Below, one piece after another: positions 21,341-32,309 of a stretch of DNA of 64,000 nt (position 1 is its first letter; each line of letters begins with the position of its first letter). Below the pieces are notes generated by a model. That model was given only the letters and a program-made list of their open reading frames with translations. It was not told the origin of the DNA and did not search any database. This DNA is from Cricetomys ansorgei (lineage: Eukaryota > Chordata > Mammalia > Rodentia > Nesomyidae): assembly GCA_026225945.1 (NCBI GenBank), contig JAMJFZ010001815.1, positions 16,096,501-16,160,500 of the forward strand, read 5' to 3'. The position numbers were made by a program, and so were the translations under genes.

Positions 21341-22235
21341 GAGATATAGCACAGAGGATTGATATGACAGTGGCAGGAAAGGAAGGAAAGAGTCCTGAGG
21401 AAAGTCAACAATCAGGGCTATAGTGCTTAATATCTTGTATCTCCCAGATTGCCCTTCCTTTTGTGTGTAATACCCAACATCATTTCGGTATATTAACATG
21501 ATCTGATATTGTAGTATATTTCTGCCTTTAATTTTCTTTTTCCTTGCTTCTTAATCTTTTCTTTTCCCGGAGGACATATACTAGTTTGGTTTAGGAGCCC
21601 TTTGTGTCAGTTTCCTAATCTATGGGGCTGTCCTGTTTCATATAATAGTATGCCTTCTTTTCATATTACCTTTAGCAAAAGTTCCGTCTCTTTAAATCTT
21701 TTGCTGACAATAGTTGTCCTCCCCTTTACATTCCTTTGTGCTATAAAATTGCAAATATGGAGGAATCAATATGTCAAAATTTTACATGAACCCCACAAAC
21801 AGGTCTACCCTTCCTTGTGCCAGACTGGCTATTCTACATAAATGATGATGATGATGTTTTTTCCTTACCTCTGCCACTATCCTCCTAAGAGATAGTCATT
21901 CCTTCTTTACAGGTTGATTATATTGTTACCACTTACAAAGGGTAAGGATATTTGTTTCTCTTTACAGTAATACGGAATACATTTTCAGAGATTCTGCATA
22001 TCTTCCATTAGAAGGCTCTGAGAACTTTTATGCAAATTTTATTGATAAATGTGGTAACACATGCATAGACAAACACTCATGCCCACAGTCACATACACAC
22101 ATGTCCATGCAAAAACACACACATGCATGCATCCACAAACATACACACAGAAAAGGTCTTAAATACCATTAATATTGGCAGAATCAATTTTGACTCAAAT
22201 CAGTCAGAAATGAAACTTTTCTGTTACACATGCTG
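21341..22235. other. Spacer with a CA-rich patch
   Basis: Mostly unrecognised. A degenerate CA-rich patch lies at 22065-22150 (ACACACATGCATGC type). The 79-codon open frame at 21602-21841 has no known motif. Confidence 0.4.
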
Positions 22236-22237
22236 AA

Positions 22238-22319
22238 GAACCATGTGTGCCCAAGTGACTATGAGGAAATCTGGGTCAGAACCATGTGTGCCCAATTATT
22301 ACAAGGAAATCTTGGTCAC
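22238..22319. repeat. 41-bp tandem duplication
   Basis: Two adjacent copies start at 22238 and 22279 with GAACCATGTGTGCCCAA and end with GGAAATCTGGGTCA or GGAAATCTTGGTCA. The central 10 bases differ. No repeat family or gene is recognised around it. Confidence 0.9.
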
Positions 22320-23265
22320 AATAAGTATGTTTCACTTAACTGAGGACATTTGTCTTATTGCAGCATCAAAATTGTTAACAATTGATACATTTCTCTTTTT
22401 GTTGCACATATGTTTGTTTATATTAATCACTATCTCTGTATTTCTCCCCAAGACTGTGTTTGTAGTTCACAATCCTATTAATCCAACATTAAATTATGGG
22501 ACATCATGGTGATATTAACAATTAACCTAAAAAGGATGGATGGGAGATGGATAGTATCAGTCAATTGTAAGGTTGTGTTCTGTAGTTGCTTAACAGTTAA
22601 GTATGAATAAATAGCAGTCCATTTAAACTATGAACTAAGCTGATTATTTTATCATTATAAACTCTGTCCTACACTTCAACAGAAATGTCTAAAATTAGAT
22701 TTCCTAGAATCCACTTGAAATCATATTTCTGGCTGTACTTTATCAGTTGGAAGTTTGTGTACCTTGACCTTGATTTGACTTTTGGATTAAAATATTGTGT
22801 ATAGAATTACTCTGGATAACATGGAGCCACACCAAACTAATGGAGGCAATTTTTGAAATCCTTGCACACTGTAGCCCTTTAATACTCAGGCAAGCTTCAG
22901 CATTCTTATTATAAAAATACCTAGAGATGTCTTTCTTTCACTTTAAGAATGATTGTTGTAGAAAGAACCACCACACGGTGGCCATTAAACTACCAAATTT
23001 AAGTGAGCCCAAATAAAATTTAAAGTTTATTAGTAGCTTTTACTTGGAAAATAATTCCATTCATACTGGTTTTACAGAAATCTTTACTCCAGAAATTCTT
23101 TTTAGAGTAATTTCACAACTACATCTCAGTAGTCAGGTCTTCAGAGTTTAATCGAGAAACAAAACAAAACAACAACAATAACAAAAAAAGAACTATGAAA
23201 ATCCAAAGATGTATCCATTGTCTAACCTAATTAAATATTTGGCAAGAAGGATCCTGTTCTTTCAG
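22320..23265. other. Spacer
   Basis: No recognised feature. A few CAAAA and CAACAA words at 23157-23190 resemble a decayed A-rich tail. Confidence 0.4.
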
Positions 23266-23270
23266 TATGA

Positions 23271-23274
23271 CATA

Positions 23275-23357
<83 letters not shown>
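23271..23357. repeat. (CA)n microsatellite with CGCGCG interruption
   Basis: About 87 bp of CA dinucleotides, with a central ACGCGCGCAC interruption. All Thr/His- and Val/Cys-rich open frames on both strands here are repeat products. Confidence 0.98.
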
Positions 23358-23359
<2 letters not shown>

Positions 23360-23689
23360 CTCATGGTAAACAAGTTCAAAGAAGAAAAATATAAAGATAT
23401 ATTTTGCCTCATGGTTTCAGAACCTTTGATCCATAGAACATGGGTCCATTTTTCTGCACTACTGAAGAGGTTCTGAAGTAATGACAGAGAACTCATGGTG
23501 AAGGAGTTACTTATATCACATGGTCCAAAAAAAGAAGAAATAGGGCTACAGAAAAGTGTACCCTCCAATGGCATACAACCACTGACATAAGGCCTCCAAG
23601 TACATACTGCTCACTGATGTTTCCAAACCTGCTATAAATGCATCCATTGTTTACTTAGTCACCCCAACTGAACTGTTTAGGAAGATTAA

Positions 23690-24000
23690 GAGGTGTGGTG
23701 TTGCTCTGGAGATGTCATTGCAGGTGTTCTTTAAGGTTGCAACAATCAAAGAAGGCACACTCTCTCTCTTTGTTTCTCTGTCACTCTGTCTCTCTCTGCC
23801 TGCTGCCTGAAGATCAGGGTGGAAATCTCTCAGCTACATCTCCAGGAATATACCTGCCTATGTGTCACCTTTTCTTCCTCTGTGATAATAATGACTAACT
23901 CTCTGAACCTGTAAGTAAAACCTTAATCAAATGTTTCCTTTTCTAAGAGTTGCCTTAGCCATGGTGTCTTCTCACAGCAATAGAACAGTGACTAAGACAG
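23690..24000 (+). mobile_element. hAT-like rodent repeat, second subtype (3' part)
   Basis: TGCCTGCTGCCTGAAGATCA, GTGGAAATCTCTCAGCTACA, TCTCCAGGAATATACCTGCC, GATAATAATGACTAACTCTC, TGAACCTGTAAGTAAAACC, and AGAGTTGCCTTAGCCATGG with the end CACAGCAATAGAACAGTGAC TAAGACAG. The 3' end is shared with the common rodent TATGTCAACTTGAC-type repeat, but the body differs. This may be the URR1B-like or a related class; the name is from memory. Confidence 0.6.
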
Positions 24001-24004
24001 AGGC

Positions 24005-24100
24005 CATTGTGAACTGACTGATGTGAGCACTGGGAGTAGAAATCCAGTCCTCTGCAAGAGCAACAATGTTCTTACTCACTGGGGCTATCTTCAGCCCCTA
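24005..24100 (-). mobile_element. B2/B3-type SINE 5' part, antisense
   Basis: CTGATGTGAGCACTGGGAGT, AATCCAGTCCTCTGCAAGAG and TCTTACTCACTGGGGCTATC, then TTCAGCCCCTAT. This is the complement of the tRNA-derived head of B2/B3 (GCTGG...GGCTCAGTG...AAGAGCA). It directly follows the 3' end of the preceding repeat. Confidence 0.75.
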
Positions 24101-24281
24101 TAAACAATTATAGCTGATTTTAAGTATGGTTCCATTACAAAGTCTCCAATTCACAAAAAAAGTTTCATCTTAATCTAATAATTCTGAATTAGTAATTTGA
24201 AAAAAAAAACAGTTGGCATGAGGTTTTTAGGATAAAATGTCTTTTTAAGTACCTTGTAAAATATTTATTCTTCAAGGATTT

Positions 24282-24283
<2 letters not shown>

Positions 24284-24315
<32 letters not shown>

Positions 24316-24402
24316 TGCACACCAATTATTCCCTGACCATTTTAAACGTGTATATAATGCATTCTATCATTCTCAACTGCCACCTTCATTTACCTCACCA
24401 TA

Positions 24403-24440
<38 letters not shown>
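24284..24440. repeat. (CA)n and (TA)n microsatellites
   Basis: A CA run of about 30 bp at 24284-24313 and a TA run of about 34 bp at 24407-24440, separated by unique sequence. Confidence 0.95.
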
Positions 24441-24441
<1 letters not shown>

Positions 24442-24489
24442 TATCAACCTTAATTTGAGGAATCTCTATTTTCAATAGAATAGCAGAGA

Positions 24490-25010
24490 ATACTCACAGA
24501 TGCCCAAAGTACTGAGGAAAGATGAGAATCAAATTCTCAGCCCTAAACAGAACATTTCTACCATCCACAGTAAGGTTTAGGAAATATGTCCTCAGTGGGG
24601 GCAGAAAAATAGGTAAGATCTGGAGGATAGGAAGAAAGGCTTCTTCTTTGAGGGCCACAGACATTTCAATTACAATCTAACATCAGCCACAATTGCCAGC
24701 AGTTGTTTGTGAAAGAATGGATCCATCAACCATCAAGTATGATGGGAGCATGTTCAACAAGCCCTTGCAATCTTTGCAGAACTATCGACTGCTGAATCAC
24801 ATTGAGAGAAAGGAATAAGTCATGGTCTTCAGTTGTGTGCTCATTGATGACTCAACCATGCTCCAAAGCATAACTCCAAAATAATAGTCACACAGATGTC
24901 CCTGATTAAAATCAGTGGGATAAAAAGCAAAACAAAATTACCTAAAGCTTTTATAGAGAGGAGGGGATAGTATAAGGTTGGAAAAAAGAAAAAAAAACCC
25001 TTAAAATGAT
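24490..25010 (+). mobile_element. L1 3'UTR fragment (Lx-like)
   Basis: TGAGAATCAAATTCTCAGCC, a CTAAACAGAACATTTCTACC segment, GAAATATGTCCTCAGTGGGG, GGATAGGAAGAAAGGCTTC, GAGGGCCACAGACATTTC, AGTATGATGGGAGCATG and a purine-rich GAGAGGAGGGGATAGTATAA near the end match the order of an Lx-type 3'UTR. It is diverged and lacks a clear tail. Confidence 0.6.
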
Positions 25011-25310
25011 GTAGAATGAAGACCATTTGTACAGGGAAGACCAGCAGTATAAAATCAAAGGAGCAATACCACATTTGTCATTCTTTATTTCTCATCTCTT
25101 AATATAATTATGAGGTGAAAGATGAATTTAATTTAGCAACTGAGATTGCTATGGTACAAAAGTTGAACAGGAATTAATAGTAAATATAGAATAATAAAAA
25201 CATTCTGTTTTGTCAGTGTTCCATAGAAGTACAACTTAAATCTTTCAATATATTTAAGTTTATAACAAGTATAATGAAAAGTATGTTGAAATGTAGTATA
25301 GGTGTAGATG
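25011..25310. other. AT-rich spacer
   Basis: No recognised feature. Confidence 0.4.
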
Positions 25311-26421
25311 TGTGCATTGATATTATTATCTACCTTTATTGGTTCATGACAGAGAACAGTTTATTCTTAGCTAATTCAATCCCTGGTTCTAGAGGGTTTC
25401 AACCTCCATACACTCTAATCTTAAAGATACAAACCTGGACCTTAAGGGCTTAGCCTCTATACAATCTAATCTACAAACCTAAATATATAACATTTCAGTC
25501 TCTGAGACTTACTGCTAACTGACTCACTCTGACTAGCTCCTTCTGAATTCTGACTCTTCTGGTTCAACTCACACTTGTTCTGGTTCAAACTCTTCTCTAA
25601 GCTGACTAGTTCAAACTGACCTTCTGAGGCAGCCTACTGTTTATGAATAAACGTTTCTAACTCTAGCTGACTCTGACTGAATCCTTTGTTTTCTCTGACT
25701 GAACTGCTCTGCCATGCTTCAAACTAACTCTCCCTGTTACCTACTCTTCCTATCTGACACTGACTCCTTCTGCTGAACTGTTTCTGTCTTCTCTGACTGA
25801 TTTTCTAACTGACTACCCAACTCTCTCTGCTGACAGCCTGTTTTTATATCATGAGAGTTTTGCATGACCTCACTCCACTCACTCTGCTAACTCTTCCTCT
25901 GATTTGTCACTTTGCCTGCTCTTCACTATGATTCATCTCAGATGTCACTTTGCCAAGTCTTTACTCTCATTCACTCTCAGGCTTGCGATGAAAGGATTAT
26001 ACTCACTCTGTATTTCACTCTGCCTCTGATTTTCTGCTTCTCAGTTGACTAGCATGCTCTAACTCAATCTCCTTCTATTCTATCTTCACTGAGTCTCTCT
26101 TAACTCTAAACTGACTGTGAACTCTTAACTGAGAACCAGGAACTGAGAGCCATGGACTGAGAACCCTAATGTACTTCTGAACTGACTGGTTCAATTTACA
26201 TCCTGAGAGCTGGGATTAAAGGCATGAACCACCACTATCTTCAGAATTGGGTTTAAAGCTGTGGCCTACATTGAGATTAAACATGTGAACTAATGTGCTT
26301 TCTACCCTAGAGCAGCCATACTGCTGAATCAGAGAACAAATGTCTATATACAGCCCTCTCAATGTAATCCTTTCTTAGAGCAGTCACACTGCTGGATTAA
26401 AACAGTAAATGTTCCTCTACA
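25311..26421 (-). mobile_element. GTCAG-rich LTR-like element, copy C (fullest copy)
   Basis: Read on the minus strand it starts TGTAGAGGAAC (26421 leftward). It contains a B1-like scrap GGTTCATGCCTTTAATCCC, then GACATCTGAGATGAATCATA, GCAGGCAAAGTGAC and a TATA box GATATAAAAACAGGC (about 25850). A long GTCAG/CAGTTCAG-rich body follows, then AGAATAAACTG (about 25362) as a candidate polyadenylation signal. It ends near AATGCACA at 25311, so its length is about 1.1 kb. TG...CA ends with TATA and AATAAA in the right order support an ERV LTR. No target-site duplication was convincing and no internal region is attached. Confidence 0.65.
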
Positions 26422-26815
26422 ATATAGAATAAATTAAAGAACAAAAATTGTTAAATTTATTTGAATAGTTAAATTTTCAAGGATATTCATTTTTGTGATA
26501 CATTGCTTTCAAGGTTTCTCAATGGAGGTCTAAATCTATGAATATTTCTAAAATATAGTAGCATGGAAGTTAAGAGAAAACAGATATAATTACTATTTTC
26601 ACCTAATTTCCAATACTTTCTACATTAAAACAATATTCTGAGTAACCAATGTCATGACAGGGCAGTAGATTGAAAAGTAATATCTTTAGGAATCGTAATA
26701 TTTGCAGAATTTGAACAGTTTCATGATTCATAGGAAAGTGTTTAACTTTTTACAATTTACTATTTCTCATTTTTTATCTTCATTAGCATTGTTGAGGGAT
26801 TTGATATTTCTCCTT
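26422..26815. other. AT-rich spacer
   Basis: No recognised feature. Confidence 0.4.
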
Positions 26816-26975
26816 TAATCTTTTCTTTTTATTGAAAAAAAAGATTTTTCTCATACAATATATTCTGATTACAATTTCCTCTTGTCCAACTTGTCCAAGT
26901 CCTCCATATCCACCCAAATCCACACATCTGCACACTTTCTTGCTCTCTCCTTGAAAACAAGCAGAAATAAGAAAG

Positions 26976-27549
26976 TATTGTTTTCTTATTCTCTCACTTC
27001 TTACCCTGGAACATGGCTAAGCTCAGCCTGCTCAGCCCCAAGGAAGGAAAGTGCAGGGCATGGGTAAACACATCCTGGCAGGTCCCAGATCTGAAGACTA
27101 AGAGTCAAGGATTCTTGGGATAGGCTCTCAGAGGAGCTTCTCTCTCATTTATTGAAGTGAGGGTGGTTACATCTATAGGGTACAGGTAGGAGAGGGTCTT
27201 TGTACCGAGGCTTGGGATCCATTTGTTAAGACAAGAATACTGGAGTAGCCTCATTTGCATATAGAGCTCAAGTCTAAGCATCAAAGTCTTGCAAAGGCAC
27301 CTTCTACATAAGGTGTAGTCCTACAGGGAAAAAGAGGAAGATACCTAATCAGTAAATAGACTCATCCCTAGGCTTCCAGCTAGGAAGATAAGCATCAACC
27401 AAACCACATTCCTTTGCTTCTGTGAAGCAGGTAATATTTAATATTTAGCTGGGTTCCGGCCAGGGCTAAAGTGGGGAGCAGCCAAATGCCTGCCATTCTC
27501 ATCTCCTGGGATGATGAGGGGACCTACTCTTGGCTCTATGATAGTCCCA
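26976..27549 (-). mobile_element. ERVK-type solo LTR, antisense, inserted in L1
   Basis: On the minus strand it starts TGGGACTATC. It carries CTGCTCCCCAC, TTGCTTCACAGAAGC, an ATATGCAAATGAGG segment, and CACTTCAATAAATGAGAG, where AATAAA may be the polyadenylation signal. It ends near 26976. Length is about 574 bp and GC is higher than the flanks. An 8-bp repeat TAAGAAAG lies on both sides (26968-26975 and 27550-27557), but the right flank is itself AAAG-rich, so chance is possible. It shares GCTTCTGTGAAGCA with the LTR at 45194-45700. No viral coding region is present. Confidence 0.75.
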
Positions 27550-27635
27550 TAAGAAAGAAAAAGAAAGAAAGAAAAGAAAAGAAAACAAAAGAAAACAAAA
27601 GAAAAGAAGTCCAAAACAAACAGAAGAAAAAAAAG
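27550..27635. repeat. (GAAA)n-like purine array
   Basis: AAGAAAG, AAAAG and AAAAC units for about 80 bp. This is the A-rich part of the antisense L1 and explains the Lys-rich open frame (plus) and Phe/Leu-rich open frame (minus) here. Confidence 0.85.
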
Positions 27636-27719
27636 AGCCAACAAACAAGCACAAGGAACACATAGATGCAATAAAAATGTATTTAGACTTTGGTTACATG
27701 CCTTAAAAATAGCTTAACA

Positions 27720-28115
27720 TCTTAGTTTCTTTTCTTGTTGCTGTGATAACAAAAATAAAACCCTGACAAAGGAAACTAAAGGGAGAAAGTGTTGACTCCA
27801 GCCCACAGATTCAGGCAATAATTCCTCAAGGCATTGAAATCATAGAAACCAGCACTTCAGGGAGCCATTTGCATTGCATTAGCAGCACAGAGGCAGTGTG
27901 GGAAGCATGCTTGTCCCTTTGCTTATTTTCACCTACTCATTTTTTTCTCCCATTACAGTTCAAAATCCAAGCCAGGGAATGATACTACCATAGTTTGTGG
28001 ACATTCCCATCTTTCCTGACTTAACCTAATTAAGATTATCCCCCATTGGCATGCCCATAGGCTCCTCTGTTAGGTGATTTTAGATCTCAAGTTGAGAGAT
28101 GAAAGAAGTCATCCC
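27720..28115 (-). mobile_element. hAT-like rodent repeat (URR1/RCHARR1-type), antisense
   Basis: TCTTGTTGCTGTGATAACAA, CCCTGACAAAGGAAACTAAA, GGGAGAAAGTGTTGACTCC, then AATTAAGATTATCCCCCATT, GGCATGCCCATAGGCTCCTC and TCAAGTTGAGAGATGAAA. It is the complement of the element whose 5' end reads TATGTCAACTTGACAC, and close to full length (about 400 bp). Confidence 0.7.
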
Positions 28116-28194
28116 ATTCACAATGGCATTATGACAGAGACAGAATTGTTAAATTAAATTTGTTAAAGCAGTTCTCTGGTATAGATATGCAATC

Positions 28195-28287
28195 AACATT
28201 TATTTGTCATGTGAAAAAGGTCCTGGGTCTGATCCACAGCAACACAAAAACTAACAGAAACAAACGAACAAACAAACAAAACAGTTA
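28195..28287 (+). mobile_element. ID-like SINE with (CAAA)n tail
   Basis: TTTGTCATGTGAAAAAGGTC, CTGGGTCTGATCCACAGCA and ACACAAAAAC correspond to the second half of the tRNA-Ala-derived ID element (GAGGCCCTGGGTTCGATCCCCAGCAC). A CAAACGAACAAACAAACAAA tail follows. The 5' half is not clear. It could be the ID part of a B4 element. Confidence 0.55.
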
Positions 28288-28574
28288 ATTCATTAACTAA
28301 TACTACAACATACAAAGAACATGTTTTATAATCAGCTCCCCAAACAAGTCCCTAGAGACTAAACTCAAATGATATGACTTAGAATAAGGTTAAATGCCAG
28401 CAGTCTTGAACTCTGTTTTGATCTAACCTTTTAAGAAATCAGAAATGGCCAATTGCTCTGATTTTTGTCATTGTCATTATCTGTTTTTAAAATCAATGTC
28501 ACATGATCAAATACTTGGAATTGACACTGTTTTATATAATGAAGAATTAGCAATACTATCTCAAACAACAGCCA
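28288..28574. other. Spacer
   Basis: No recognised feature. Confidence 0.4.
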
Positions 28575-28900
28575 ACAAAGGTATATCTATATCTATATCT
28601 ATATCTATCTATCTATATATATACACACACATACATATATACACACATATGCAATTACATATATACAGTATATATATTACACACACATTATATATAATAT
28701 ATAAGTATATAATATTTATATTATATAATATTATATAATATTATAATAATATATAATGTGTATGTAATATACATATACATATATTATGTAATATACATAA
28801 TGTATGTAATATATATTATGTAATATACATAATATATGTAATATATAATATATATGTAATATATTTTACATATGATATATGTATATATATATAAAGCTTT
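28575..28900. repeat. AT-rich satellite-like block with palindromic 32-bp units
   Basis: Starts with (TATATC)n, CTATCTAT and CA/TA mixtures, then about 200 bp of almost pure A/T (TATATAATATATAAG, TATATAATATTATATAATA). Two clear 32-bp units start at 28783 and 28815 with ATTATGTAATATACATAA. The unit is close to self-complementary. Confidence 0.9.
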
Positions 28901-29308
28901 TCTTTACACAGAGGGAAAAACAACATAATTTTGAGTATCAGAAAGTCATGATCTCATCCTCAAACACAGCCAGTTAGCAGTCATAGAACAAGACTGTTCC
29001 CAGGGTCATAGTAAAACATGTATCAACTGTATCAACTCACTTTCTCTACATTAACAGAAACATTTGTCTCCTTTTGCTCCCTGGTATCACACTGGAGACA
29101 TTGAAACTTCATGATTGTGAAGCCTTTGAGGGAAAGACTGTGAGGTGAATTATAAAACCATGTGCTGTCAAGCGATGTAATAAGACAATACAAAGGCATG
29201 TCTGTGGTGACAGACTGACCCTACAATAAGGCTGTACCACACATGGTCTCTGAAGGCTGTCACGATTTCGCAAATCCACTCCACAGAAGCAACCTAAACC
29301 TCCCTCAA
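28901..29308. other. Spacer
   Basis: No recognised feature. The minus-strand open frame 29109-29495 crosses from here into the B1 and is chance. Confidence 0.4.
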
Positions 29309-29310
29309 GA

Positions 29311-29490
29311 ACAAACAATGAGCTGGGTAATGGTGGCCCAGACATTTGTTCCCAGCACTCAGGAGGCAGAGCCAGGCGGCGCTCTGTGAGTTTGAGGCCA
29401 CCCTGGTCTATAGAGTGAGTTGCAGAAAAGTCAGAATTACAACAGATAAATTCTTTCTCTAAAATAAAAAAATAAAAATAAAAAAAAATA
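29311..29490 (+). mobile_element. B1 SINE
   Basis: GAGCTGGGTAATGGTGG, CCCAGCACTCAGGAGGCAG, GTGAGTTTGAGGCCACC, CTGGTCTATAGAGTGAGTTG, and a tail AATTACAACAGATAAATTC with AAAATAAAAAAATAAAAA. Nearly full-length. It shows the ACAACAG tail variant shared with other B1 copies in this window. Confidence 0.95.
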
Positions 29491-31203
29491 CACAAGGAAT
29501 TATTGTATCATTTATTTATGCTACACAATGAAAATAAACCAACCTTTAAAAATATTAAAGTTTTCAGAGTTGCACAGCACCACCACATTAGAGCATTAAG
29601 GGAAGCATCAGATTCTGCCAGAGATGAGGGCTTATACAATTGCTCAGCTCAGATTTTTATGATACTCAGCCATGGCCTCATGAAAGTGACCTACACCAGA
29701 TGGTCTTTCTAGAGGACAAAGAGAATCCTTTAGGGACCAGCTTTATGACACTGATTGCTTAGAAATGTAAATGAAAGAAATACTTGTAAATTAGGTGAAA
29801 ATTGCATGGGTTTCCCCTTTGTATCTAAACTATTTCTTTAAAAATAGTAACAGATTTAGCCTTCTATTAAATAATCTTAATATCAATGAATGACTGAAAA
29901 TGAGAAGGTAGTAAAGCAGTTAATTGATTAGATTTTCAAGCAACAAAATACATTTATGTACTTTTATTTTCCACACATTTTTCCATTATCATTTTTCTGT
30001 GAAGAAGGATAATTCTCTCACAGTAGCTACTAAATGTCTATAGCTCTTCATCTAGAGGGGGTGACTCGTGATATTTTCCCCTTCCCCATTTATATGCCAA
30101 CTGATGTTATCATTGTGCAGCTCTTCCTTAATACACCATTTTGCTGAGATTTCATAGGTGCAGATGTCATATATAAGTCTCTTCAATGATATGTCCTCTG
30201 ATAATTTAATCCCAATTAGTCAGTCCTATATACACATAGACACAATCAACACTAAATGAACTGAGAACACTGTATTTAATATGTTTAATACAGTTCAATA
30301 ATTCCTGAATATATACTTCTCATAAAATTCTTATAGTGTAAAATATATACTAAAGTATATTAGATCAATTTGTATCTTTTAGATTTCATATAAATATAAG
30401 TAAGTATTAGAATTGTTCAGTAGTTCTATAGGTACATATGCTTTATATGAACAGAAAATATGTTTTGTTGGAAAATGCATGTGAAGTTAAAAAACAGTGT
30501 TTTAAGTGGCAGACAAAATTATGCCTTTTTTGTTACTTTTACTATTAATTATCTCTTCACCAACTTAAGTATCTTGAGTAAAGACTTAACCATTAATTAA
30601 TATTGCAATTACCTTCCAATATAAAATCTCATTGAATTAACTGATTAACTTTTTCTAAATTAACTGATTTAATTTTTCTTTTATAACTACAGTTCCCATT
30701 ATATTTCCTGATTTAAAAGTTCATGAGATATTTTCTTTTAACCTTATGAACAATTTTCTAATACATGAATAATAATATTAAAATTCAATTTTAGATAATT
30801 TAAAGTTGTCTATTCTTTATCAATAATAAAATAACATCAAATCCTATCCTAATTGGTTACTTGAACATTATGTATAATTATGTATTCTCTTCACAGACCC
30901 AACAGTTGGAGTCACAGACATATTCTGAATTCTTTCCTTAGTATAAATAACTTTCTTTCTCCAAATTTTTTTATTATTTCTTTATTGAGAGTATATTGAC
31001 TAAAAGGCTCAGTTTTAGAATATTCTGCCCTATGTAGCTTGAAAGAATATTTCCTAGAATGGTAGATTATTTATATCAAGAAATATTATTAAATTTGGTG
31101 CCATATGATTTACATTTTTTCCCAATTTGCAAAAACATTGTACTGCAAGATCTCATCCTATGCAACTTCACAGAAAATTTTAAAAATTAAGGAAGGAATC
31201 ACA
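29491..31203. other. Quiet AT-rich spacer
   Basis: About 1.7 kb with no recognised gene or mobile element. The 69-codon frame at 29503-29712 has no known motif. Confidence 0.45.
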
Positions 31204-31204
31204 C

Positions 31205-31360
31205 ACTGGGTGGTTGTGGTACACACCTTTAATCCCAGCACTCAGAAGGCAGAGGCAGCTGAATCTCTATGAGTTCTAGGCCAGTCTGGACTACAGAGCA
31301 AGTCCTAGGACAGTCAGGGCTACCCAGAGAAACCCTGTCTCAAAACAACAACAACAGAGA
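31205..31360 (+). mobile_element. B1 SINE
   Basis: TGGGTGGTTGTGGTACACAC, CTTTAATCCCAGCACTCAG, GGCAGAGGCAGCTGAATCTC, CTGGACTACAGAGCAAGTCC and GAGAAACCCTGTCTCAAAAC with an AACAACAACAG tail. Full-length. Its tail is the standard CTACCCAGAGAAACC form and not the ACAACAG variant. Confidence 0.97.
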
Positions 31361-32305
31361 AACAATCATAATTTTATTTGTTTAATTTTGATGAGAATAG
31401 GAGGGAAACAACATCAGTAGGGAAACATAGATAAAAACATGTGAAAGATTTGTTTCACGCTATCTAGATGATACAGAGAAACAGAACTAGACAATTCTCA
31501 AAAACAGTTCTCACTATTTGCAAGACTGTTAAATTTTTAACATAATATTATTAGTGAGATCCATTCATGTCTTTTACTTTTAATTTTCTTCAAATTTTTG
31601 TCCACATCATCGTTTAATTAACTACGTATATTCATATTTTTTAAATTGGTGCAGAATACTTTTCTGATGAGTGAATGTTAAAACTCATTGTTTTGTGGGG
31701 GAGCTGGGAAGAGCAGAGGAGGGGACAATGTGGATTGCATGTGTCTCTCATATAAATGAGAGAAGAAAAAAATCTTATTTTAATGTTAAGTCTGAGATAT
31801 GAAAACAGATAAGAGTCCTACTTCTTTATTATATGTGGGTTAAGATTTTCTGTTTGATTTCCTAAGGAAATTTGACTCAAAAAGGAAAACAAATAGAAGT
31901 TCAACCAATTTTTGAAAACATATACTAATGTGAATAAGATGCTAAAGTTCAACTGAAGTACAATGTCTTAAATACTCAAAAGCTTTATGACATGAATTAA
32001 TACTTACAATTATAACAACTTGTTGAATTGATCATGTTTTAGAGTAAGTTAACAACCAAAATAAATAGCAAAAATACAATGCAAATTTTAATATAAACAT
32101 CAACATGTCTTCTATTCTTTTTCAAAATGTAACGGTGGCATCTGGATGGCATAGTTATAGTATTTTGGTAATTGTGGTAAATATTTATTTACAACTATAT
32201 TTGAACCATCTTTCCACTAATGTGGCATGAAGGAATAATATCATTTCATAATACCAGCAATTTTTAAATGGTAATGGTACATCAATATAGATTCCTGCCT
32301 CATCC
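31361..32305. other. Quiet AT-rich spacer
   Basis: No recognised feature. Confidence 0.4.
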
Positions 32306-32309
32306 TGGA

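Larger units (their letters stand above)
26820..27690 (-). mobile_element. L1 3'UTR, antisense, split by an LTR
   Basis: Left part 26820-26975: TTTTTATTGAAAAAAAAG, CATACAATATATTCTGATTA, TCTTGCTCTCTCCTTGAAAA and CAAGCAGAAATAAGAAAG, the complement of the L1 3' end. Right part 27550-27690: AAG/AAAG/AAAAC-rich sequence with CAAAACAAACAGAAG, AACACATAGATGCAA, the expected continuation. The two parts join in register around the LTR at 26976-27549. Confidence 0.75.

Noticed and set aside
23227..23574. 115-codon minus-strand frame with a long Cys-Val run
   Set aside because: The run is the translation of a CA/TG microsatellite.
25311..26421. Long GTCAG-rich region as a minisatellite
   Set aside because: The GTCAG words are not in a fixed period, and the same non-periodic order recurs in copies A and B, so it is an interspersed element and not a tandem array.
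28195..28287. tRNA gene
   Set aside because: Only a tRNA-like B-box half is present with an A-rich tail, which fits an ID-type SINE. No cloverleaf can be drawn.
29109..29495. 128-codon minus-strand frame
   Set aside because: The first third is the complement of a B1 SINE. The rest has no signature.
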